The notes below the pieces were generated by a model, which was not told where the DNA came from, ran no database searches, and saw nothing but the letters and a program-made list of their open reading frames with translations. A stretch of DNA of 64,000 bases, taken from the NCBI GenBank assembly GCA_963782045.1, contig CAWAIR010000006.1, forward strand, positions 124,001 to 188,000, in the 5' to 3' direction. A program made the translations under genes and the position numbers. Numbering within the stretch: position 1 is the first letter of the stretch; every line of letters begins with the position of its first letter. Below, piece by piece: positions 28,066-36,813 of the stretch. This DNA is from CAVSRC01 sp963782045. GTDB lineage: Bacteria; Pseudomonadota; Alphaproteobacteria; Rhizobiales; Kaistiaceae.

Positions 28066-29087
28066 AGCGTTACGATGATCTTGCCGAAAACATTGCGCGA
28101 TTCGAGGCGGGCAAGCGCCGCGTCGATATCGTCGAGGCCGATCAGCGTGTCGATGACCGGCCTCGCGATGCCGGCCGCCATCTTGTCGAGCACCGTGGCG
28201 AGGTTCCTCAGGTTGCAGCCGAAGCTGCCGATCAGGCGCAGCTGGCGCTGATAGAGCTGGAAGAGGTTGATCTCGGTGCTGACCCCGGTGGTCGAGCCGC
28301 AGGTGACCAGAACGCCGCCGCGCTTCATGGAGAACATCGAGCGGGCGAAGGTGTCCGGCCCGACATGCTCGAAGACGACGTCGACGCCTTCCTTGCGGGT
28401 GAGCTTGCGCACCACGCTCTCGAAGCGCTCTTCGCGATAGTTGATGACGTGGTCGGCGCCGAGCGCCTTGGCCTTCTCCGCCTTGTCGTCGCTGCCCACC
28501 GTGGTGATGACGATGGCGCCGACCGCCTTGGCGAGCTGGATGGCGGCGGTGCCGATGCCGCTACCGCCCGCCTGGATGAGCACGGTCTGGCCGGCCTCGA
28601 GACGGGCGTTGTCGAACAGCATGTGCTCGACGGTGCCGTAGGTGATGGGCGCGCAGGCGGCCTTGACGACATCGACGCCGGCCGGCGCCGGCACCACCAG
28701 GCGGGCGGCGAGGTTCAGCTTCTCGCGCGCCAGCCCGTCGACATGGAAGCCGCGGATGCCGGCGACGTTGACGCAGAAGTTCTCGCGCCCCGCGCGGCAG
28801 GCCGGGCAGGTGCCGCAGGTCTCGGCGCCGAACAGCGCCACGATCTGGCCGGTCTTCAGACGATCGACGCCATCGCCGACGCTTTCGATCGTGCCGGCGG
28901 CCTCGGCACCGACGACGATGGGCAGCTTGCGCTTGGCGAAGGCCATGCCGCGCCAGCCCCAGACGTCGATGTGGTTGAGCGCCACCGCGCCGATCCTGAC
29001 CTGGACCTCGCCGGGACCGGGCGCGGGCGGCTCGTCCATGTCGACGATGGAAAGCTGCCGGCTGTCGAGAACCTGGAGCGAACGCAT
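28062..29087 (-). CDS. adh2XL: Zinc-type alcohol dehydrogenase of the VLCFA locus
   Basis: MDR-superfamily dehydrogenase/reductase of 341 residues. The catalytic domain has GAEAAGTIESVGDGVDRL and the structural zinc Cys set in CGTCPACRAGRENFC; the NAD(P)-binding loop is GGSGIGTAAIQLAKAVGA. The usual catalytic-zinc Cys near residue 40 is replaced by Asn-His-Ile-Asp, so a quinone-reductase/enoyl-reductase-like reaction on the growing acyl chain is possible. Start ATG 29087; the start lies just inside the palindromic repeat region that separates it from fabF1XL. Position and length fit the adh2XL gene of rhizobial lipid A loci. Confidence 0.82.
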   Translation of the reverse strand: MRSLQVLDSRQLSIVDMDEPPAPGPGEVQVRIGAVALNHIDVWGWRGMAFAKRKLPIVVGAEAAGTIESVGDGVDRLKTGQIVALFGAETCGTCPACRAGRENFCVNVAGIRGFHVDGLAREKLNLAARLVVPAPAGVDVVKAACAPITYGTVEHMLFDNARLEAGQTVLIQAGGSGIGTAAIQLAKAVGAIVITTVGSDDKAEKAKALGADHVINYREERFESVVRKLTRKEGVDVVFEHVGPDTFARSMFSMKRGGVLVTCGSTTGVSTEINLFQLYQRQLRLIGSFGCNLRNLATVLDKMAAGIARPVIDTLIGLDDIDAALARLESRNVFGKIIVTL

Positions 29088-29115
29088 CAGGCGGCCGCCC
29101 CCACCCACCGGCCTC

Positions 29116-29315
29116 CGAACTCGGCCTTTGCCGAGTTCGGCAACTGAATTCGTCCAAGTCGGATAAATCCGACTTGGACGGCCGGTCCCCCCTCCCCGTT
29201 CCGGGGAGGGATTGGAGTTCGCGGCTCGCGCCGGGCAAATCCCGATGCTTGAGCAGTCGGGAGCCACCCATCCCTCCCCGGAACGGGGAGGGGGACCATG
29301 CGAAGCATGGTGGGT
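29116..29315. repeat. Mosaic palindromic repeat inside the lpxXL operon
   Basis: The 260-base gap between adh2XL and fabF1XL is filled with nested palindromes: an 8-bp stem GAACTCGG/CCGAGTTC (29116-29137), a perfect 13-bp stem GTCCAAGTCGGAT/ATCCGACTTGGAC (29151-29178), and a 28-base inverted repeat whose arms (29183-29211 and 29269-29296) each carry the inner palindrome CTCCCC..GGGGAG and differ by one C. The layout and the CTCCCC/GGGGAG arms resemble the element at 40396-40543, so both look like members of a dispersed rhizobial-type palindromic family. It will be transcribed within the operon. Confidence 0.75.
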
Positions 29316-29347
29316 GGGGTCCTGTAAGGAAGATCATGTTGCGACGA

Positions 29348-30630
29348 TCAGCCCGGCTCGGCGCCGATCAGCAGGCAGGCGTTCTGGCCGCCGAAGCCGA
29401 AGGAATTGGAGAGCACCATGCCGACCTTGGCGTCCCGCGCGACATTGGGCACCACGTCGAAGGCGATGTCGGGGTCGGGCTGTTGGTAGTTGATGGTCGG
29501 CGGCAGCACGCCCTCCTCAATGGTCTTGATCGAGAAGGTCGCCTCGATGGCGCCGGCGGCGGTGAGCGTGTGGCCGATCATCGACTTGTTGGAGCTGATC
29601 GGAACGCGCTTCATGCGCTCGCCGATCACCGCCTCCAGCGACATCGCCTCCATCTTGTCGTTCTCGGGCGTCGAGGTGCCGTGGGCGTTGACGTAGTCGA
29701 TGGCGTCGGCCGCGACGCCGGCATCCTCGATGGTGGTGCGGATGGCACCGATGATCGCCGCGCCGTCGGGGCGCGAGCGGGTGCGGTGGAAATCGTCGGC
29801 CTTCTCGCCGATGCCGCGGATGATGGCGTGGATCTTCGCCCCGCGCGCGACCGCCGCGTCGTAGTTCTCCAGCACCAGCGCGGCGGCGCCTTCGGCGATG
29901 ACGAAGCCGTCGCGGTCCTTGGCGAACGGCCGCGACACGCCCTCGGGCGGCTCGTTGGTGCCGGAGAGCGCCGAGAGCAGGCCGAAGCGGATCATCATCT
30001 CCGGGTTCACCGAGCAATCGGCGCCGAGCGAGATCGCCGCGTCGGTGTCGCCACGGCGGATCGCCTCGACGCCGAGCTGGATGGCGGTGGCGCCGGAGGC
30101 GCAGGCGGTGGTGAGCGAGATCGGGGCGCCCTTCGTGCCGATCGTGTCGGCGATGCCCTCGGCGATGAAGCCGAGCAGGGTGTGGTGGAAGCCGTCGTCG
30201 TCGTTGTGCTGACGCGCCGCGCCGATCATGCGGTCATAGGCGCCGCCCGCCGCCGGCGGCGAGGCGCGGAAGATGCTGGCGACGATAGGGCCACTCCATC
30301 TCGGCCGGCGGCAGGGCCGCGAACAGCGGGCCGGGAAAATCGCCCTTGCTGCCGATGGCGGCGTCGGCGATCGCTTCCTCGGCCGCCAGAATGCCGGCGC
30401 GCATGGTGATGTCCATGGCGGTGTCGCCGTCGCGCCAGAGATAGTCGATGGCACCGGCGATGCGCGTGCGCATGCTGTCGGTGGGGAAGCGCGAGATCGA
30501 CCGGATGCCGGAGCGGCCGGCGGTCAGCCCCGCCCAGGAGTTCGGCGACGCCCTGGCCGAGCGACGAAATCATGCCGTAGCCGGTCACGGCGACGACGGG
30601 GCGTCCACGATGATCGCGCGTCTCAGCCAT
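29348..30630 (-). CDS. fabF1XL: Beta-ketoacyl-ACP synthase FabF1XL (two frameshifts)
   Basis: KAS II-type condensing enzyme elongating the AcpXL-bound chain. The complete Cys-His-His triad is visible: Cys in LTTACASGATAIQLG, His in NAHGTSTPENDKMEA and His in NKSMIGHTLTAAG. The C-terminal glycine loop is SFGFGGQNACLL. Start ATG 30630 (MAETRDHRGRPVVAVTGYGM). Breaks lie near 30540 and 30293; the text MRTRIAGAIDYLWRDGD lies between them in another frame. About 427 residues after repair. It starts 12 bases after fabF2XL ends, and the two probably act as a heterodimer. Confidence 0.83.
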
Positions 30631-30642
30631 TGCGTCTCTCCG

Positions 30643-31847
30643 TCAGTTGACGGCCTCGATGAGGCCCATGCCCTCGCCGCGCCAGATGCCCATGGTGGTG
30701 ACGGCGACGCGCTCCGGCTGGCGCGGCGCCGCCCGCTCGAAGCCGCTCTCGTCCGCCGGCGGGAAGAAGGCCCCGCGCGAGACAGCAAGCGCGGCCAGCC
30801 CGGCAAGCGCAGGGAAGGTGGCGCCGGCGACCGTGCCCAAGAGCGTGCTCAGTGCCCGCACCGTATCGACCCGGCCGGCGGCGATCAATCGGTCGACAAC
30901 GGCGCGCTCCTCCTGGGTCTGCATGGCGACACCGGTGGCGCCGGAAACGAGCGCGACCGGCGGGCTGCCGGCGGGCAGCATGGCGTCGAACTGGCGGGTG
31001 AGCGGCCGCAGTCAGGTCGCCCGGGCGGCGGCGGGTCTGGTCGGCGCGCACCTCGGTGAGCCGGGCATAGGGCTTGCGGCCGCGCGCCTCGGCATGCTCG
31101 CGCGCCTCCAGCACGATGAAGCCGCCGGCCGAGCCGAAGATCGAGCCGCCGCCTGCGGCCTGCCGCGCCCACACGGAGACCGGGTCGCCGGCCCACAGGA
31201 TGCCGCCGAGCGCGCAGTTGAGCACGGTGTCCTTGCGGTCGGCCTGGCTGGCGCCGCCGACCAGGAAGATGTCGCCCTGACCGGCGCGGATGCGGCGCCA
31301 GGCGATCTCGGCGGCGCTGACGCCGGCGATCTCCTCGCCCATGAATGTGCGCGAGGAGCCGGTGAGTTTGTGGACGATGGAGATGTTGCCGGCGAGCAGA
31401 TTGGGAAGCTGGGCCAGGAACAGGGTCGGGCGGAGGTCGCTGGTCAGGCGCTGGTTGAGATAGGCGGCCGCATCCGGCGCGCCGTCGAGGCCGGCGAGGA
31501 TGCGAGTCGTCGACCGCCTCGTCGCGGGCGCCACCGTCGGCGGCGACCACCGCGTGGGTGTGGCTGAGGATGTCGAGGTTGCCGGCGATGCCAGCGTCCT
31601 CGAGCGCCAGGCCCGCGGTGTAGACGCCGAGCCGCTGCCACACCTCCATCTGGCGCTGGTCGCGCTTGGGGATCTGCTTGTCGAGATCAAGCGGCACCAT
31701 CGGATGGATGGAATAGGGCGGCACGAAATCACGGTCGACGACGGGCCGGGGATGCTCGGTCTCGACCATCGCCTGCCAATGGGCGTCGAGACCCTCGCCG
31801 AGGCTCGAGGTCAGGCCGATGCCGGTGATCCAGACCTCACGCGCCAT
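30643..31847 (-). CDS. fabF2XL: Beta-ketoacyl synthase-like FabF2XL lacking the catalytic Cys (two frameshifts)
   Basis: KAS-fold protein, about 400 residues after repair, starting MAREVWITGIGLTSSLGEGL. Where active KAS enzymes have the nucleophilic Cys (TACASGA in its partner) this one reads KLTGSSRTFMGEEIAGVSAA, without Cys. The fold is otherwise kept: IRAGQGDIFLVGGASQADRK and GSIFGSAGGFIVLEAREHAE. So it may act as a chain-length-factor-like partner of FabF1XL. Breaks lie near 31503 and 31012. The C-terminal part holds PPVALVSGATGVAMQTQEER and GTVAGATFPALAG. It is in the same open frame as the upstream FabZXL domain; see that entry. Confidence 0.8.
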
Positions 31848-32327
31848 GGGCCCCACCCGCCACGCGCTCACCGCGGCGTCGACCGGAATGAGCGGGATGC
31901 GGCGGTGGAACTCGTCGCGGAGAACTTCGCTCGGCCAGTCGGTCGCGATCATGACGACTTCCGCGTCGGCGGCGACCTCGTCGCGCACCCGGACCGAGGT
32001 TTCGGCGATCGAGAAACCGGAGCCCTCGTAGGTGACCTTGGCGTCGACCACCATGGTGTCGCCGGGCACGACGAAGCGGCGGAACTTGGCGCGCTTGACG
32101 CCGCCCAGGAAGACGAACCGCTCCATGTTCTGCCGGCGGAGCAGCAGGTAGCCGGAGGCGTGGTTCATGAATTCCAGCATCATCACGCCGGGCAGAACGG
32201 GATAGCGGGGGAAGTGCCCGTCGAACACCGGGCTGGTCTCGGGCAGCGTGCCGACCACGCGAATGGTCAGGCCGTCGACATCCAGTTCGGCGACACGGTC
32301 GATCAGATCGAAATATTCGAGACGCAT
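31848..32327 (-). CDS. fabZXL: 3-hydroxyacyl-ACP dehydratase FabZXL, in frame with FabF2XL
   Basis: Hot-dog-fold dehydratase of the long-chain cycle: MRLEYFDLIDRVAEL, then SPVFDGHFPRYPVLPGVMML carrying the catalytic His (GHFP) and EFMNHASGYLLL, where a catalytic Glu follows the loop. About 160 residues. Its ATG overlaps the acpXL stop (TGATG at 32325-32329). No stop codon separates it from the FabF2XL Met at 31847; the linker is PVDAAVSAWRVGP. Either the two are one fused protein or a one-base error hides the stop (a TGA exists in another frame about 23 bases before the FabF2XL ATG). The feature end given is only the last base before that Met. Confidence 0.75.
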
Positions 32328-32614
32328 CAGCCTTGGGCGGATTTCTGGGCGACGAGCTCGTCGATCCGCGCCGCCAGGTTCTTCAGGATGAAATAGTCCT
32401 CGACCGAGGCATTACCGGCATTGACCTCCTTGGTCCACGCTTCCAGCGGGATCTTGATGCCGAACTTCTTGTCGAGAGCGAAGACGATGTCGAGAAAATC
32501 GAGGCTGTCGATGCCCAGATCGTCGATGGCGTGCGAGTCCGGCGTGATCTCCGACAGCGGTATTTCGCTGGTCTCGTGGATGACCTGGGCGACAGTGTCG
32601 AAGGTCGCAGACAT
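32327..32614 (-). CDS. acpXL: Acyl carrier protein AcpXL
   Basis: Special acyl carrier protein for very-long-chain fatty acid synthesis, 95 residues. The phosphopantetheine Ser is in DDLGIDSLDFLDIVFALDKK near residue 37; the DSLDFLD variant and the C-terminal extension (KNLAARIDELVAQK) separate it from the housekeeping AcpP. First gene of the six-gene leftward operon. Start ATG 32614. The frame is intact. Confidence 0.9.
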   Translation of the reverse strand: MSATFDTVAQVIHETSEIPLSEITPDSHAIDDLGIDSLDFLDIVFALDKKFGIKIPLEAWTKEVNAGNASVEDYFILKNLAARIDELVAQKSAQG

Positions 32615-32919
32615 GGCTGTGGTATTCCCCTAGTGACCGCGCGTCGCCACTCTCCCGGTTCGGTGCGGCAACCGGAACCGGAGCATCTCGCTCACATCTG
32701 GAGGCAGCAGCGCCCCGGATATTGCCGCCGCGCCGGCCCATTTGCAACGCGGCGATAGCGCTCCCGCGGGCACACGACAAGGCTCCCGCGAGACGCCAGC
32801 GGCGTCCAATACAGGCCTTGCCGCACCCTGTCCACCGTCCTCTGGAGCCCGCGCGCGCCGCCATTGCTCGTCCGCGGCACCGGCGGCGGCATGGCGCCGC
32901 CTTCCCGCCATCTCCTATA
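32615..32919. other. Upstream region of acpXL, no gene seen
   Basis: This 305-base divergent gap holds no convincing gene. Near the acpXL start an inverted repeat CCGGTT / AACCGG (about 32655-32680) could form in the 5' leader. At the right end TATAAT (32916-32921) is a perfect -10 hexamer in the rightward direction, but it overlaps the ATG of the next gene at 32920 and has no clear -35. The acpXL promoter was not identified with confidence. Confidence 0.4.
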
Positions 32920-33911
32920 ATGCGACAAACGACGTCAGCCGCCGCAGCCGTCCCAGCCTCCCGCCAGGGACCGCAGCCGCCGCATCGCGGCGATCGACGC
33001 CCTGCGCGGCGCGGCAATCGTGGCGATGGTGATCTATCACGCCGGCTTCGATCTCACTGCCCGCGATCTGGTCCCGTTCGACGTCACCCGCGACCTCGGC
33101 TGGGTGGTCTTCGCGCGGCTGACCGCCGGCACCTTCCTGATGCTGGTCGGCTGGAGCCTGGTGCTGGCGACCCAGAACGGCTTCAGGCCGCAGCCCTATC
33201 TCCGCCGGCTCGGCATCATCGTCGCCGCGGCGATGCTGGTGAGCGCCGCCACCTGGTGGATGCAGCCGTCGACCTTCGTCTTCTTCGGCATCCTGCACGA
33301 GATCGCGGTGGCGAGCGTGCTGGCGCTGCCCTTCCTGTGGGCGCCAAGCCTGGTCACGGCGGCGGTCGCGGCGATCGTGATCGCGGTGCCCTTCTTCTAT
33401 GCCAGCCCGATCTTCGACTGGCCGCCGCTGTGGTGGGTGGGGCTGTCGGCGACCCAGCCGGAGAGCGTCGACTACGTGCCGGTGTTCCCGTGGTTCGGCG
33501 TCGTCCTGGCCGGGCTCGTGCTCGGCCGCCTGTTCGTCGCCCACGCGCTCGACACGCCGTTTGCCCGCTGGCGGCCGACCGAGCGCTTCAGCGCCGCGAT
33601 GGTGTGGCTGGGCCGGTGGAGTCTCGGCCATCTACCTGGTCCACCAACCGATCCTCTACGCGGTGCTATGGGCGGCAAGCCCGGTGCTGACGCCCAACCA
33701 GACCGCGCTCGAGCGCAACTTCATGGATCAGTGCAGCCAGGCCTGCCACCTGCAGGGCCGCGACGAGGCGACCTGCAACGCCTTCTGCGGCTGCATGTTC
33801 ACCAATCTTAACGGCACCGAGCTGATGGCGGCGCGCTCGCTCCAGGACCTCTCCGACGCGCAGCGGACGCGCTGGGAGGCCATCCTGCAGGCCTGCCGGC
33901 CGGCGGATTAG
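32920..33911 (+). CDS. DUF1624 membrane protein with Cys-rich C-terminal tail (two frameshifts)
   Basis: Member of the heparan-alpha-glucosaminide N-acetyltransferase-like family (DUF1624), several transmembrane helices. It starts MRQTTSAAAAVPASRQGP, breaks frame near 32975 to reach RRIAAIDALRGAAIVAMVIY, the family's first helix, then the LTAGTFLMLVGWSLVLA and FFGILHEIAVASVLALPF helices. A second break near 33617 leads to AIYLVHQPILYAVLWA. The tail after the last helix (about 70 residues) has CX3C-X9-CX3C-X-C (CSQACHLQGRDEATCNAFCGC), a twin CX3C pattern that could form a disulfide-linked helical hairpin outside the membrane. The acyl acceptor is unknown. Confidence 0.72.
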
Positions 33912-33955
33912 GCGCGGGCGTCGGGGGGCGGGCGTGCCGCCTTCCCCGACGCCCT

Positions 33956-34195
33956 TCAGCGCACGCGGTGGTGGCCGGGATGGACCTCATCCCAGCGACA
34001 CGGCACGGCGTCGTAGACCTCGTCCGGGTCGAGGCCGATGTCGCGCATGAGGTGCTCGGACAGCCGCGGCAGCCGCGCCAGAAGCCGCCGCTTGCGCCGC
34101 CATTGCACGTAGGTCCGCAACAGGCCGGGCACCGACAAGGACGGGCGCGGGCCGGCGCCTTCTCCGCAGGTTTCAGCGAGTTCGATCGTCGCCAT
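33956..34195 (-). CDS. DUF1127 small protein
   Basis: A 79-residue protein whose C-terminal half is the Arg-rich DUF1127 helix and turn (WRRKRRLLARLPRLSEHLMR followed by DIGLDPDEV). DUF1127 proteins are common in alphaproteobacteria and have been linked to RNA turnover, phosphate or stress responses. Start 34195 was chosen over the ATG at 34201 because AGGAG lies six bases before it. It is divergent from the LacI gene, and the three operator-like repeats lie in the shared region, so it may be controlled by that regulator. Confidence 0.8.
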   Translation of the reverse strand: MATIELAETCGEGAGPRPSLSVPGLLRTYVQWRRKRRLLARLPRLSEHLMRDIGLDPDEVYDAVPCRWDEVHPGHHRVR

Positions 34196-34230
34196 GACCA
34201 TCTCCTCATTTCAGTGTCAACCATCGATCA

Positions 34231-34318
34231 TTAAATCGATTTATTAAATCGGTTCAATACCCCCTGGGCGCGGCGGAGTCAAGAGGAAATTGAATCGGTT
34301 TAACGCTCCTGCTATATA
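34231..34318 (+). promoter_or_regulatory. Three LacI-type operator repeats and a promoter
   Basis: Three related dyads with central CG: a perfect TAAATCGATTTA (34232-34243), TTAAATCGGTTCAA (34244-34257) and TTGAATCGGTTTAA (34290-34303), consensus TTRAATCGRTTYAA. The third contains TTGAAT (34290-34295) which, with a 17-base spacer, matches TATATA (34313-34318) as a good sigma-70 promoter. Binding to the third site would block the -35, and the adjacent first two could load a second dimer or loop. The promoter fires toward the LacI gene; the DUF1127 gene lies on the other side. Confidence 0.7.
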
Positions 34319-34324
34319 CAGGGC

Positions 34325-35419
34325 ATGGGCGCTTCAGGAATGCCGCCGATGGCCACCGCCAAACTGGGAAAGACCGCGAAGCTGGCCGACGTCGCCAGGG
34401 CGGCGGGCGTGTCGCCGGGAACCGTCTCCAACGTCTTCAACCGGCCCGATGTGGTACGGCCCCAGGTGCAAGAGCGCGTGCGCAAGGTCGCCGAGGCGCT
34501 CGGCTACAGCGCCGACCCGAAAGGCCGGCTGCTGCGCGCCGGCAAGGTCAACGCCATCGGCGTCGCCGTCGTCGAACCGCTCTCCCATTTCTTCCAGGAC
34601 CCGTTCGCGCGGGTGCTGATGACCGGTGTCGCCGAGGTCTGTCAGGCCCACGGCGCCGGCGTCTCGCTGGTCTCGGCGGCCAACACGGAAGAGCTCGCCT
34701 GGAACGTTCGCAACGCTTTGGTCGACGGCTTCATCCTCTTGTGCATGGAAAACGCCCACGAGCTGATCCGCTCCGCCAGCGAGCGCAACCTGCCGTTCGT
34801 GGCGCTTTCGCTGGGGCAGGACAACCGGACCGTGTCGGTGGTGGGCATCGACAACGTCGCCGCCGCCCGCGTCGCGGCGGAGCACCTGGCGGGGCTCGGC
34901 CATCGCCGCTTCGCCATCCTCACCATGAAGCTGGACGACAGCACCTTCGGCCGGGTGTCGCGCGAGAAGCTGGAGGCGACCATCGATTCGGAGCCGCGCG
35001 ACCGGGTGCATGGCTATTTCGCCGCACTGGCCGAACACGGCATCGACACGTCCGCGGTGCCGATCTTCGCCACCCAGGAAAACGAGCCCACCGTGCAGGC
35101 CGCCATGGAGCAGATGTTTGCGGGCGCGACCGTGCCGACGGCGATCCTGGCGCAGTCGGACCGCATCGCGCTCGCCGCGCTCGACTGGCTCAAGGCCCAC
35201 GACATCGCCGTGCCGGGCGAGGTTTCGCTGGTCGGCTTCGACGGCGTGCCGGAAAGCGCGACATCGAACCCGCCGCTGACGACGGTGGTTCAGCCGATCG
35301 TCGAGATCGGCCGCCGCGCCGCGAACCGGATTCTTGCCTTCGACGGCACCATCAGCCGCGAGACCGTCGATTTCTCCTTCGCCGTGCGTGGCTCGACCGC
35401 GCCGCCGCCAGACGCCTGA
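34325..35419 (+). CDS. LacI-family transcriptional regulator
   Basis: About 356-364 residues: HTH at KLADVARAAGVSPGTVSNVF, hinge near residue 65, then a sugar-binding domain with LVDGFILLCMENAHELIRSA and SLVGFDGVPESATSNPPLTT. The ATG at 34325 falls about where transcription should begin from the promoter described, which would make a leaderless message. The alternative ATG at 34349 has AGGA nine bases upstream and gives MATAKLGKTAKLADV, a normal LacI-family start. Its likely targets are itself and the divergent DUF1127 gene. It converges on the SMP-30 gene with a 3-base gap. Confidence 0.85.
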   Translation: MGASGMPPMATAKLGKTAKLADVARAAGVSPGTVSNVFNRPDVVRPQVQERVRKVAEALGYSADPKGRLLRAGKVNAIGVAVVEPLSHFFQDPFARVLMTGVAEVCQAHGAGVSLVSAANTEELAWNVRNALVDGFILLCMENAHELIRSASERNLPFVALSLGQDNRTVSVVGIDNVAAARVAAEHLAGLGHRRFAILTMKLDDSTFGRVSREKLEATIDSEPRDRVHGYFAALAEHGIDTSAVPIFATQENEPTVQAAMEQMFAGATVPTAILAQSDRIALAALDWLKAHDIAVPGEVSLVGFDGVPESATSNPPLTTVVQPIVEIGRRAANRILAFDGTISRETVDFSFAVRGSTAPPPDA

Positions 35420-35422
35420 GCC

Positions 35423-36340
35423 TCACGGCCGCTGCACGCCGGTCGCCGAGACGTAGACCGAATAGACGGCGTTGGTGCAGCAGACGAAGAGCCGGTTCCG
35501 CTTCGGCCCGCCGAAGACGAGGTTGGCGACGGCGTGCGGGAAGTTGAGCCGGCCGAGCATGTCGCCCGAGGGCGCGTAGACCTCGACCGATGGACCGGCG
35601 CTGGTCCACAGGTTGCCGCCGGTGTCGAGACGGAAGCCGTCGGGAAGGCCGTTGCCGGTTTCGCAGAACACGCCATCATCGGACAGCTTGCCGTCCGCAC
35701 CGACCTTGAAGGCGCGGATGTGGGTGGGCAAATCCGGGTCGTGGCTGCGGCCGGAATCGGCGATGTAGAGGATGTCTTCGTCCGGCGAGAAGGCGAGGCC
35801 GTTGGGCTTGGAGAAGTCGTCGGCGACGACGGTGATGTCGCCGCTCGCCGGATCGACGCGATAGACGTAGCAGCCGCCCTGCTCGCTCTCGGCCTTGTGG
35901 CCCTCGTAGTCGCTCATGATCCCGTAGTCGGGATCGGTGAACCAGATCGTCCCGTCCGATTTCACCACCACGTCGTTGGGCGAATTCAGGCGCTTGCCGT
36001 GGTAGCTGTCGGCGATCACGGTGATGGTGCCGTCAGGCTCGGTGCGGGTGACGCGGCGGCCGCCGTGCTCGCAGGTCACCAGCCGGCCCTCGCGGTCGCG
36101 CGTGTTGCCGTTGGAATAGTTGGAATCGCGGCGGAAGACATCGACGCTGCCGTCCCAGGTCCAGCGCAGCATACGGCTGTTGGGAATGTCGCTCCACAGA
36201 AGCATGTTGGCGTCCTGGAACCAGACCGCCCCCTCGGCCCAGCGGCACTTGTCGAAGAGAAGCTCCTTCTCGGCCGAGCCCTGAATCATGGCGCGGAAGC
36301 GTCGATCGAAATATTCGGTGTCCTCGCTGACGAGCGTCAC
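35423..36340 (-). CDS. SMP-30/gluconolactonase family protein
   Basis: Six-bladed propeller lactonase of 305 residues. Metal ligands of the family are in CRWAEGAVWF (Glu), LNSPNDVVVKSDGTIWFTDP (Asn) and ILYIADSG (Asp). The GTG start at 36340 was chosen because GGGAGGAA lies six bases upstream and it gives the standard N-terminus. Likely opens an aldono-lactone made by a sugar dehydrogenase. It follows the mutarotase gene by 35 bases in one leftward operon. Confidence 0.82.
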   Translation of the reverse strand: MTLVSEDTEYFDRRFRAMIQGSAEKELLFDKCRWAEGAVWFQDANMLLWSDIPNSRMLRWTWDGSVDVFRRDSNYSNGNTRDREGRLVTCEHGGRRVTRTEPDGTITVIADSYHGKRLNSPNDVVVKSDGTIWFTDPDYGIMSDYEGHKAESEQGGCYVYRVDPASGDITVVADDFSKPNGLAFSPDEDILYIADSGRSHDPDLPTHIRAFKVGADGKLSDDGVFCETGNGLPDGFRLDTGGNLWTSAGPSVEVYAPSGDMLGRLNFPHAVANLVFGGPKRNRLFVCCTNAVYSVYVSATGVQRP

Positions 36341-36375
36341 GGGTTTCCTCCCCCATTCGACGATGCGGAGCGCGC

Positions 36376-36813
36376 CTAGACCGCCTCCGGCCGGATGACG
36401 CCCTTCCTCAGGATGATGTTGCCATAGAGCCGGCGCTCGCCGGTAGCGACCGTGACGAAGGCGGCTTCGGCGCGCTGGTAGAAGGCGAAGCGCTCGATCG
36501 AGCCGACCGCGAAGCCGGGTGCCCGGCCTTCGACCACCCGCACGAACGCCCGGCAGACCTCTGGCACCTCTTGCGCGTTGTCGACCACCTCCATGGTGAA
36601 GGCGGCGCAATCGACGAAATCGTCGAGCGGCATCAGGGACAGCACGGCGTCGAGAACGCGCACGGCGTCGACGCCGTCGAGACGGACGAGGCGCCTGGCC
36701 CTGGCGACCGCCGGATAGTTGGCGTCGACGATGGCGATCTCGTCGCCATGGCCCATGGCGCGCAGCGCGTGCAACGCCTCGGGCCCAAGAATCGGGTCGA
36801 TTCCATAGAGCAT
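36376..36813 (-). CDS. fucU: L-fucose mutarotase, RbsD/FucU family
   Basis: A 145-residue decameric-type mutarotase interconverting sugar anomers. The catalytic His is in ALRAMGHGDEIAIVDANYP near residue 22, and ERFAFYQRAEAAF and LYGNIILRKGVI match FucU rather than RbsD. The ATG at 36813 follows GGGAGGA. It leads an operon with the SMP-30 lactonase and lies opposite an aldo/keto reductase, suggesting oxidation of L-fucose or a similar deoxy sugar. Confidence 0.83.
   Translation of the reverse strand: MLYGIDPILGPEALHALRAMGHGDEIAIVDANYPAVARARRLVRLDGVDAVRVLDAVLSLMPLDDFVDCAAFTMEVVDNAQEVPEVCRAFVRVVEGRAPGFAVGSIERFAFYQRAEAAFVTVATGERRLYGNIILRKGVIRPEAV

Noticed and set aside
29116..29315. Insertion sequence or integron-like element
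   Set aside because: No transposase, integrase or direct-repeat target duplication is visible; the block is only nested palindromes.
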